In this document: one piece after another, positions 1 to 5,279 of the stretch | Position numbering within the stretch: position 1 is the stretch's first letter | Layout of the letters: every line of letters begins with the position of its first letter | Origin: Pseudomonadota bacterium | GTDB lineage: Bacteria > Pseudomonadota > Gammaproteobacteria > Steroidobacterales > Steroidobacteraceae | Reading direction: 5' to 3' | Assembly: GCA_021826035.1 (NCBI GenBank) | Contig: JAKBBE010000168.1 | Coordinates: 1-5,423, forward strand | Length of the DNA: 5,423 bases | The notes under the pieces: generated by a model | The model's database searches: none | Seen by the model: only the letters and a program-made list of their open reading frames with translations | What the model was told of the DNA's origin: nothing | Translations under genes and position numbers: made by a program

Positions 1-75
1 CAGCGGAGTTCCGTTGGGGCAGGGCGCCTGATCCGGACCCTGGCGGGCGCACTCAAGGGTCGCCGAGCGCCGGAT

Positions 76-375
76 CTACGCCTCGCAGCGCTGGACCACC
101 ATGAGTGCATCGAGGGCGAGGACGCCCCGCCCGGCCGGATAGGCAATGACCGGGTTCAAATCGATCTCGCGGATCGCCGGCTCGCTCGACACTATCTGCC
201 CGTTCCGCGCGATGAGCGCAGCCAGCGCCGCGAGGTCGGGTGGCGTGGCGCGGCGGTACCCGCGCAGCAGCGGAGCGCATTTGAGCCGATCGAGCGTTGC
301 GATCACGGACTGGTGGCTTGGCCGGGGAGAATCGTCGCAACGTCGTTGAGCAGCTCGGCCGGCATTCCCGAGGCG
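76..375 (-). pseudogene. C-terminal relic of an ATP-grasp (NDP-forming) acyl-CoA synthetase, frameshifted
   Basis: Only the last ~100 codons of the gene remain. Family members join CoA to an acyl or hydroxycinnamoyl acid using ATP, in the cytoplasm. The clearest part reads APLLRGYRR, then PPDLAALAALIARNGQIV, EIDLNPVIAYPAG and VLALDA just before the TAG stop at 76-78; this is the typical end of the ATP-grasp subdomain in acetyl-CoA and feruloyl-CoA synthetases of this class. The upstream part of the same domain (PAELLNDVATILPG, about 323-363) lies in a different frame, so a one-base frameshift occurred near 305-325. Everything upstream, several hundred residues in a normal member, is missing, and the relic begins directly after the aldehyde dehydrogenase stop. 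A GTG at 304-306 could open a 76-codon frame, but no catalytic domain would be made. Family assignment is from memory of its motifs; FerA-like identity is inferred from the neighbours. Confidence 0.72.
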
Positions 376-386
376 GTCAGCCGGCG

Positions 387-1784
387 TCAGATAGGAAAGC
401 GTCCCGGAAGCGTCTCCACGGTGATCCAGCGCAGCTCCGTGAACTGGTCGATGCCGGCCGCGCCGCCGAAGCGTCCATATCCCGACGCGCCGACGCCGCC
501 GAAGGGCATCTGCGCCTCGTCGTGCACCGTTGGGCCGTTGATATGGCACATCCCGGAGCGGATCTGGCGAGCAACGCGCAGCCCGCGCGCCGCGTCGCCG
601 GTGAAGACGGCCGCCGAAAGCCCGTAGTCACTGTCATTCGCCAGCCGGATCGCGTCCGCTTCGTCGGCCGCACGAATGATCGCGACAATCGGCCCGAAGC
701 TCTCCTCGCTGTAGAGCCTCATCTCGGGGGTCACACCGTCGATCACGGTCGCCGGCATGATCACCCCCTGCGCGTTGCCGCCGACGAGCACGCGGGCTCC
801 GGCCCCGACCGCATCGTCGATGAGAGCGTTGACGTGTTCGACCGTGCGACGGTCCACCACTGCGCCGAGCGGCGTGTTGGCCTCACGCGGATCGCCGGCG
901 CGCATCGTGCCCGCCTTCGCGGCGAATCGACGCGTAAATTCCTCGGCGATCGCAGCGACCGGGATGATCCGCTCGGTCGACATGCAGATCTGGCCCTGGT
1001 TCATGAACGCGCCGAATGCCGCCGCCTTCACAGCCTCGTCGAGATTCGCATCCTCCAGCACCAGCAGCGGAGCCTTGCCGCCCAATTCCAGCAGGCAGGG
1101 CTTGAGGTTCTCCGCGCACCGCTTGGCAATAATGCGACCCACTGCGGTCGATCCCGTGAAGTTGACGCGACGCACGGCGGGGTGGTCGATCAGCGAGCCG
1201 ACCACTTCACCGGCGTCCTTCGGGTCGTTGGTGACCAGGGCGACGACCCCCTCGGGGAACCCTGCGCTCACGAACGCCTCGACGATGAGCTCGTGCGTGC
1301 GGGGGCACAGCTCTGATGCCTTGAGGATCACTGCATTGCCGCAGGCAAGCGCAGTGGCGATGGCCCGCACGCCGAGGATGATGGGCGCATTCCACGGGGC
1401 GATGCCGAGCACAACGCCAACGGGCTCCCGGATGGACATCGCGAGGCAGCCCGGCTTGTCCGACGGGATGACCTGGCCGCTGATCTGCGTGGTCAGCGAG
1501 GCGGCCTCGCGGGTCATGCTGGTCGCCAGCATCAAATTGAATTCCGCCCAGCCGGCAGTGGCGCCTACCTCGGCGGTCATTGCCTGGATGAACGCATCGC
1601 GCCGCTGCTCGAGCGCATCGGCTGCCTTGCTGAGTATCGCACGGCGGGCATTTGGTCCCATCGCGGCCCACGCCGGGAATCCGGACTCGGCCCGCGTTGC
1701 GATCACAGCGGCATCAGCTGGACTCATCGCGACAGCGGTGCTGGCGACCCGGCCGGTGAGCGGGCTGATTCGTTCAAATCGCAT
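387..1784 (-). CDS. NAD(P)+-dependent aromatic aldehyde dehydrogenase (vanillin/salicylaldehyde dehydrogenase type)
   Basis: This 465-residue protein has the complete ALDH-superfamily fold and should oxidise an aromatic aldehyde to its acid with NAD(P)+ in the cytoplasm. Visible motifs are PWNAPI (Asn132), ILKASE (Lys155, cofactor binding), NFTGSTAVG (about 208-216), LELGGKAP (general base Glu233), NQGQIC (catalytic Cys267) and EESFGP (about 360-365). The ending MPFGGVGASGYGRFGG, then FTELRWITVETLPG, is the signature end of vanillin and salicylaldehyde dehydrogenases. Length is close to the usual ~480. The ATG at 1784 is preceded by a purine-rich GGGGGA about five bases away, which supports this start. 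It lies next to a CoA-synthetase relic and near pobA, so 4-hydroxybenzaldehyde or vanillin are the most likely substrates; salicylaldehyde cannot be excluded. The stop at 387-389 is intact and no frame damage is seen. Confidence 0.93.
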   Translation of the reverse strand: MRFERISPLTGRVASTAVAMSPADAAVIATRAESGFPAWAAMGPNARRAILSKAADALEQRRDAFIQAMTAEVGATAGWAEFNLMLATSMTREAASLTTQISGQVIPSDKPGCLAMSIREPVGVVLGIAPWNAPIILGVRAIATALACGNAVILKASELCPRTHELIVEAFVSAGFPEGVVALVTNDPKDAGEVVGSLIDHPAVRRVNFTGSTAVGRIIAKRCAENLKPCLLELGGKAPLLVLEDANLDEAVKAAAFGAFMNQGQICMSTERIIPVAAIAEEFTRRFAAKAGTMRAGDPREANTPLGAVVDRRTVEHVNALIDDAVGAGARVLVGGNAQGVIMPATVIDGVTPEMRLYSEESFGPIVAIIRAADEADAIRLANDSDYGLSAAVFTGDAARGLRVARQIRSGMCHINGPTVHDEAQMPFGGVGASGYGRFGGAAGIDQFTELRWITVETLPGRFPI

Positions 1785-1880
1785 GGCTTCCCCCGTCTAT
1801 GCGGTGCAGACCGCTATACGGTAGAGGACTCTCGTCCGATCGAGCAAGCACGGCAGGATGAATCCAGTGAAACTCAGTAA
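1785..1880. promoter_or_regulatory. Divergent control region of the aldehyde dehydrogenase and the MarR relic, with stacked inverted repeats
   Basis: This 96-bp gap should carry the aldehyde dehydrogenase promoter. On the minus strand TTGCTC (plus 1842-1847) and TACCGT (plus 1818-1823) are separated by 18 bases and form a weak sigma70-like pair. Inverted repeats lie on and around it: GCGGT-GCAG-ACCGC at 1801-1814, ACCG-N5-CGGT at 1810-1822 overlapping the possible -10, and GGAC-TCTC-GTCC at 1826-1837. Such short dyads over a -10 box are what a MarR-type repressor would bind, and the relic of one starts at 1881. The dyads are visible; the promoter and operator roles are inference. Confidence 0.4.
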
Positions 1881-2171
1881 GTGATTAGCGGCCCATTGGA
1901 CAATCTTCCCGACCACGTTCTGCGGTGTATTTCGGCGGCCTTCATGGAGCGATTCGCGGCCCGGCCTGTCGGACTCGACTTGCGACCGGCGGAGGCCGCC
2001 GTACTGCTGGTGGTCGCAGCCAGTTCCGGTGCCTGGTGCGACACAGAGCGAGCTCGGCCGCTTGCTAGGGACCACGAGCGCGAGGCGGATTTACTTGCGT
2101 GCATTCCGGAATCCGATCGCAGCGCTTTCATCAGAGTCCGCGGCATGCTCACCCATTGCATCGACGCGTGA
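1881..2171 (+). pseudogene. MarR-family transcriptional regulator, broken by a frameshift and an internal deletion
   Basis: Three pieces of a MarR protein lie in order but not in one frame. From a GTG at 1881 the first reads the dimerisation helix and helix 1-2 region (SAAFMERFAARPVGLDLRPA, then EAAVLLVVAASS). The second, shifted by +1 from about 2030, gives the HTH start PGATQSELGRLLGTTSA. The third, back in the first frame from about 2073, gives a typical C-terminal dimer helix (HEREADLLACIPESDRSAF) and ends with TGA at 2169-2171. The recognition helix remainder, the wing and the long helix after it are absent, so about 60 codons were deleted; intact members have ~150 residues against ~95 here. 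It diverges from the aldehyde dehydrogenase, the usual place for a local repressor of such a gene. The first frame stays open throughout, so a 96-residue product without a proper HTH could be made, but DNA binding is unlikely. A hydroxycinnamate regulator (FerR/CouR-like) is a guess from context. Confidence 0.68.
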
Positions 2172-3140
2172 CTCTTCTTCGCTATCGCCGGTTGGTCGCG
2201 CGCGGCCGAGCTCGTGAATGGTCAGAACGTCCCGACGCCGGTACGCACGTGGCGAGGTGCCGCTCCGACGCGAAAAAAAGCGACTGAAATAGGCCGGGTC
2301 CTCGAAGCCGAGGTGGTACGCAATTTGAGCGATCGACATCGAGGTGTAAAGCAGGTGGCGCTCGGCTTCGACGAGCAGACGCAGATGGACCAGCTCGAGC
2401 GGGGGCTCTCCCGTTACAGCCAGACAGGCGCGCAGGAGGCGCGTCTCGGAAGTCTGCAGCAGGGCGGCGTACTCGCCGATGCCGGTGTGTTTGCGGAACT
2501 GCCGCTCAACCTGCTCGCGAAACCGCGCCACAAGCTCCCGGTCCCGGGCATTGACGCCCGCGCGGCGCGGCGACGGGTCGGGCAGGAGCCGCTGCAGATT
2601 CGCGAGCAGCGCCGTGAGCAGGCCCGAGAGTGCGAGCCGTCGACCCGGCGCCGAGCGGTCGAACTCGCGTAACAGCATCTCGCTGAGCGATGCAAGGTCG
2701 GTCATGCCGAGCGCAGAGCGCGGCAAAGTGACGGCGGCGCATCGCTCGAGGAATGGGGGCAGCCCGACCCCCGGATCGCGCAACTCGCCGGCGAGTCGCG
2801 GTGCGAACGAGACGACGACACCGGCCGTCTCGGGTTGAAAGCGGAAGGAATGAACGGCGCCAGGCGGTACGACGATCGCGGATGGTGCGCGCAGCTGCGC
2901 AGTGCGCCCGTCGATTCGAGCCTCGACTCGACCATGGCGGATAAACAAGACCTGATGGAGGTCGCGGTGCCGGTGGGCGGCGATGATCCAGTTGTGTATG
3001 CGACTTCGTGCCGCAATCGTCTCGATGTGCACCATGCGCTCATCCGGCGGGCGCAGCGGCTCTCCATAGAGAAAAAATGCTGGAACCGGAATCGGCGGAT
3101 TGACTCCTCGGCCACTCGCGGTTGGTTGGCGCCTGCGCAT
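2091..3140 (-). CDS. pobR: AraC-family activator of the PobR/PobC type, likely regulator of pobA, with an aberrant C-terminal tail
   Basis: From the ATG at 3140 this encodes 349 residues. The N-terminal cupin-like sensor domain (about 17-120) opens with IPVPAFFLYGE and carries HRHRDLHQVLFI (56-67) and VPPGAVHSF (91-99), a layout I recognise from AraC-type PobR/PobC proteins that sense 4-hydroxybenzoate. Two helix-turn-helix motifs follow, about 221-244 and 268-300, ending GFEDPAYFSRFFSRRSGTSP then RAYRR. It is divergent from pobA across 93 bp, which supports activation of pobA. Family members normally end a few residues after the second HTH; here ~45 extra polar residues (304-349) run on, and the last ~26 are antisense to the MarR relic, so the original stop was probably lost. 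No good ribosome-binding site precedes 3140; an in-frame ATG at 3176 would add 12 residues. The frame stays open much further upstream, but that part is antisense to pobA and is not protein-like. Confidence 0.86.
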   Translation of the reverse strand: MRRRQPTASGRGVNPPIPVPAFFLYGEPLRPPDERMVHIETIAARSRIHNWIIAAHRHRDLHQVLFIRHGRVEARIDGRTAQLRAPSAIVVPPGAVHSFRFQPETAGVVVSFAPRLAGELRDPGVGLPPFLERCAAVTLPRSALGMTDLASLSEMLLREFDRSAPGRRLALSGLLTALLANLQRLLPDPSPRRAGVNARDRELVARFREQVERQFRKHTGIGEYAALLQTSETRLLRACLAVTGEPPLELVHLRLLVEAERHLLYTSMSIAQIAYHLGFEDPAYFSRFFSRRSGTSPRAYRRRDVLTIHELGRARPTGDSEEESRVDAMGEHAADSDESAAIGFRNARK

Positions 3141-3233
3141 GGTGAAAAAGTACAAGTTTCGGCAGTGCGCGTCCATTCCGGCGCTCAGGCATCTTGTCCA
3201 CCCTTGCCGAACCGCCGCACGTTCGAGGGGGAC
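3141..3233. promoter_or_regulatory. Divergent pobR-pobA control region with a long-range dyad TTCGGCA...TGCCGAA
   Basis: The 93 bp between the two start codons hold a perfect 7-bp inverted pair, TTCGGCA at 3158-3164 and TGCCGAA at 3205-3211, with centres 47 bp apart. This spacing suits an AraC-type activator contacting separated half-sites that control both genes. A shorter direct pair GTCCA (3171-3175 and 3196-3200) lies inside. GAGGGGG at 3225-3231 is the pobA ribosome-binding site. I see no strong -35/-10 pair for either gene, as expected for an activator-dependent promoter. The repeats are visible; the operator role is inference. Confidence 0.45.
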
Positions 3234-4397
3234 ATGACAAAAACGCAGGTGGTAATCATCGGCGCCGGCCCGGCCGGACTGCTGCTTTCGCGACTGTTGA
3301 GACGGTCCGGCGTCGACACTCTTGTGCTCGAACGGCATACGCGCGATCACGTCGAACGCCGCATCCGGGCGGGGTTGCTGGAATGGACGACTGTCCAGCT
3401 GCTTCAGGAAGCCGGGGTCGGTGAACGCATGATGCGCGAAGGACTGGTGCACGATGGCTTCCTGATGGTCCGCGACGGGCGGACTCACCGGATCGACCTG
3501 TCGGGTCTGGTAGGTCGTCATGTGCTCGTTTACGGACAGACGGAAATCCAGAAGGACCTGAACGACGCGGCGGCTGAAAACACGGTATGGGAGGCGGAGG
3601 AGGTCCGCATCAGCGCCTTCGACACGCATCGTCCTACGGTGACCTATTCCCTTGGAGACCTTTCCCGCACCGTCGAATGCGATTTCATCGTCGGATGCGA
3701 TGGCTATCACGGCGTCTGTAGAGCATCGGTCCCCCGTGACCGGATCGCCGAGTACGAGCGAATCTATCCGTTCGGCTGGCTCGGGGTTCTTGCCGATGTT
3801 CCCCCGCTCCACGACGAGCTGGTCTACGTGAGCCACGAGCGCGGGTTCGCACTGTGCAGCATGCGTTCGCGCACGCGCAGTCGCTACTACCTGCAGTGCC
3901 CGCTGCAGGACCAACCTACGCAGTGGTCGGACGAAAGATTCTGGGAGGAACTCGTAGCACGTCTGCCAGTCGCCTTTTCAAGGCGGCTGGTCACAGGCCC
4001 CTCAATCGAGAAGAGCATTGCCCCGTTGCGCAGCTTCGTCGCTGAGCCGATGCGTTTTGGACGACTGTTCCTCGCCGGGGATGCAGCACACATCGTCCCG
4101 CCGACGGGAGCAAAGGGGTTGAACCTTGCCGCGGCGGATGTTGGGGTGTTGGCGGAGGCACTGACGGAGTATTACCGAAGCCGCCGCGAGACATTGCTGG
4201 AGGAATACTCCGGGCGGGCACTTGCGCGGGTGTGGAAGGCGACCCGCTTCTCGTGGTGGTTCACGATGCTCATGCACAGATTGTCGGACGACGAGATGGC
4301 GCGAAAATTGCAATTGGCGGAACTCGAATATCTTGCGGAATCGCATGCCGCCTCAACGGCTGTTGCGGAGAGTTACGCCGGCCTTTCGCTCTCGTGA
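3234..4397 (+). CDS. pobA: 4-hydroxybenzoate 3-monooxygenase (p-hydroxybenzoate hydroxylase)
   Basis: This FAD-dependent group A monooxygenase of 387 residues converts 4-hydroxybenzoate to protocatechuate with NAD(P)H and O2 in the cytoplasm, feeding ring cleavage. It aligns along its whole length with the Pseudomonas enzyme (394 residues). Seen are the GAGPAG dinucleotide fold (10-15), RIRAG (43-47, the Arg42/Arg44 pair), YGQTE with FAD-contacting Gln102, GCDGYHG (154-160), and FLAGDAAHIVPPTGAKGLN (279-297). Substrate-site residues correspond: Tyr198, Ser209, Arg211, Tyr219, Pro290 and Tyr381 match Pseudomonas Tyr201, Ser212, Arg214, Tyr222, Pro293 and Tyr385. The ATG at 3234 follows GAGGGGG closely and fits the family N-terminus; the frame extends upstream to 2835 but that part is antisense to the regulator. 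Differences are a loop about three residues shorter near 113-117, a shorter C-terminus, and His39 where Pseudomonas has Tyr38 in the NADPH-contact helix. It appears intact and to be regulated by the divergent AraC protein. Confidence 0.97.
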   Translation: MTKTQVVIIGAGPAGLLLSRLLRRSGVDTLVLERHTRDHVERRIRAGLLEWTTVQLLQEAGVGERMMREGLVHDGFLMVRDGRTHRIDLSGLVGRHVLVYGQTEIQKDLNDAAAENTVWEAEEVRISAFDTHRPTVTYSLGDLSRTVECDFIVGCDGYHGVCRASVPRDRIAEYERIYPFGWLGVLADVPPLHDELVYVSHERGFALCSMRSRTRSRYYLQCPLQDQPTQWSDERFWEELVARLPVAFSRRLVTGPSIEKSIAPLRSFVAEPMRFGRLFLAGDAAHIVPPTGAKGLNLAAADVGVLAEALTEYYRSRRETLLEEYSGRALARVWKATRFSWWFTMLMHRLSDDEMARKLQLAELEYLAESHAASTAVAESYAGLSLS

Positions 4398-4647
4398 GGA
4401 TGGCTGCAGATGCCGTGCGGCGCCGGATTTGATCCTCAGGGGATCGGTCCGCGATCGTAGGCGGGTGCACGAACGCTAGGGTCAGCGTGCTGTGCGCGGG
4501 GCTCTGAGGTGCGCTATCAAATCCGTCGCCGGAATCGCCGCGGTTCAAGAGATACGGCCATGCATCGCGTTGTCGTTCGGGTCCCGTTGGGCCGACGAGA
4601 GAGCTTTGAGCAGGAACGATGGGTGATTCGTGCGCGCAGGAGTCAGG

Positions 4648-4785
4648 GTGGCTCCCGCAGCGCATTGTCGCCACGCTTGCGACGGCGGCACCTATGCGCC
4701 GGTTCCGACGGCGCTGGCGCGTTCACGGCTCACAGTGCTCGTGCAGCTGCTCGGCTACCGCAATCGCTGGGAGCGTGTGCTGTGA
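4648..4785 (+). other. Short coding-like frame, possible gene remnant (part 1)
   Basis: A GTG at 4648 lies five bases after AGGAG (4638-4642) and opens 45 codons ending in TGA at 4783-4785. The second half, reading TYAPVPTALARSRLTVLVQL and then LGYRNRWERVL, has a balanced composition and about three quarters G or C at third positions, unlike the arginine-rich shadow frames around it. It is in the same frame as the stretch at 4810-4944, so the two could be one decayed gene interrupted by stops at 4783 and 4804. I do not recognise the family. Support is limited to composition and the Shine-Dalgarno-like sequence. Confidence 0.2.
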
Positions 4786-4809
4786 GCTGCCTGGCTCAGG
4801 AGTTGAGAT

Positions 4810-4944
4810 TTGCTGATCAACCTGGCGCAGCGCTGCGGATTGGACGTGCCGCTTTGGGCGGCCGCTGCCGGGGCGGGCGTGGTGCTCACAGCCACGAGTG
4901 GAATGGGCCCGACGACGAATCGTGCATCCACTCTGATCACTTGA
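4810..4944 (+). other. Short coding-like frame with a hydrophobic stretch, possible gene remnant (part 2)
   Basis: A TTG at 4810 follows AGGAG (4798-4802) by seven bases and gives 44 codons to a TGA at 4942-4944. The product contains a hydrophobic run (VPLWAAAAGAGVVLTAT, about residues 13-29) that could be a membrane segment, flanked by polar residues. It is in phase with 4648-4785 but separated by two stop codons. It could be a small membrane peptide, the tail of a decayed gene, or chance. I know of no homologue. Confidence 0.2.
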
Positions 4945-5019
4945 GGACTGATGGGGTGTCCGGCGCGCGCAGGGGAGGACCGGCTGGGCGTCGCCCGGGG
5001 CGGTGGATTCATGCCGGGA

Positions 5020-5048
5020 TTGTTCCTCGTCCCGCACCCGTGTAATCT
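5020..5048 (+). promoter_or_regulatory. Candidate sigma70 promoter of the tRNA-Glu gene with GC-rich discriminator
   Basis: TTGTTC (5020-5025) and TAATCT (5043-5048) are 17 bases apart, and a TG (5041-5042) directly precedes the -10 box. The next bases, TCGCCCCCCC, form a GC-rich discriminator as found at stable-RNA promoters under stringent control. Transcription would start near 5055, leaving a leader of about 55 bases to be removed before the mature tRNA 5' end at 5110. Confidence 0.45.
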
Positions 5049-5109
5049 TCGCCCCCCCGCACCACAGGACCCGCAAGGACTGCGTACGGTGCTTTGAGGT
5101 CGCGGCCGG

Positions 5110-5185
5110 GTCCCCATCGTCTAGAGGCCCAGGACATCGCCCTTTCACGGCGGTAACAGGGGTTCGAATCCCCTTGGGGACGCCA
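5110..5185 (+). tRNA. tRNA-Glu, anticodon UUC
   Basis: The 76-base gene folds as a full cloverleaf. The acceptor stem is GTCCCCA (5110-5116) with TGGGGAC (5175-5181), followed by discriminator G5182 and encoded CCA (5183-5185). The anticodon loop CTTTCAC (5142-5148) shows TTC at 5144-5146, and the T arm contains GGTTCGAATCC. Compared from memory with E. coli tRNA-Glu, the 7-66 pair is swapped to A-T with compensation, and base 27 is T instead of C, giving a wobble pair at the top of the anticodon stem. It decodes GAA and GAG; in proteobacteria glutamyl-tRNA is also a heme precursor. Confidence 0.97.
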
Positions 5186-5241
5186 TTAAATCAAAGAGTT
5201 GCGTTATTGCGAGGGGCGGCGCCGATTGAGCACTCGGCTGA

Positions 5242-5256
5242 CGGGCTCGAAGCCCG
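5242..5256. terminator. Hairpin between tRNA-Glu and the convergent partial gene
   Basis: CGGGCT-CGA-AGCCCG is a perfect 6-bp stem with a three-base loop, placed between two convergent transcripts. It could stop either one, but no run of T follows on either strand, so intrinsic termination is doubtful. Confidence 0.2.
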
Positions 5257-5279
5257 CGCTGCAATGCCCATCACATGCG

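Larger units (their letters stand above)
4398..5019. other. Spacer after pobA without a convincing gene
   Basis: These ~620 bases separate the aromatic locus from the tRNA promoter. Long open frames on both strands here are arginine- and serine-rich translations typical of GC-rich noncoding DNA, and I recognise no domain in them. An inverted repeat GATCC-TCAGG-GGATC at 4431-4445 and an overlapping one, GATCG-GTCCG-CGATC at 4442-4456, follow pobA, but neither has a T-tract. The only stretches with protein-like composition are the two short frames listed at 4648-4785 and 4810-4944. Confidence 0.5.

Noticed and set aside
36..61. Inverted repeat GACCCT-N14-AGGGTC past the synthetase relic
   Set aside because: A 6-bp stem with a long loop and no T-tract is compatible with chance; positions 1-75 otherwise show nothing I can support.
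306..549. N-terminal half of a minus-strand 157-codon frame ending at 76
   Set aside because: From 549 to about 387 it is out of frame inside the dehydrogenase; only its C-terminal half carries ATP-grasp similarity.
297..1824. Two long plus-strand frames (297-1316 and 757-1824)
   Set aside because: Both are mirror frames of the aldehyde dehydrogenase, arginine/histidine- or serine/alanine-rich, with no protein motif.
1858..1884. Eight-codon frame overlapping the MarR relic start, as a leader peptide
   Set aside because: Too short and without attenuator-like structure or a regulatory codon run.
2835..3233. Upstream extension of the pobA frame
   Set aside because: It is antisense to the regulator's N-terminus; the family N-terminus and a strong ribosome-binding site place the start at 3234.
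3141..3914. Minus-strand upstream extension of the AraC regulator frame to a 607-codon protein
   Set aside because: The extra part is antisense to pobA, has no recognisable domain, and the AraC homology begins just after the ATG at 3140.
4431..4456. Overlapping inverted repeats after pobA as an intrinsic terminator
   Set aside because: Stems are only 5 bp and no T-tract follows, so termination cannot be claimed.
4509..5045. Plus-strand 178-codon frame after pobA
   Set aside because: Composition is arginine-, glycine- and serine-rich as in noncoding GC-rich DNA, with no domain or convincing start.
4723..5148. Minus-strand 141-codon frame
   Set aside because: It starts inside the tRNA-Glu gene and its translation has no recognisable features.
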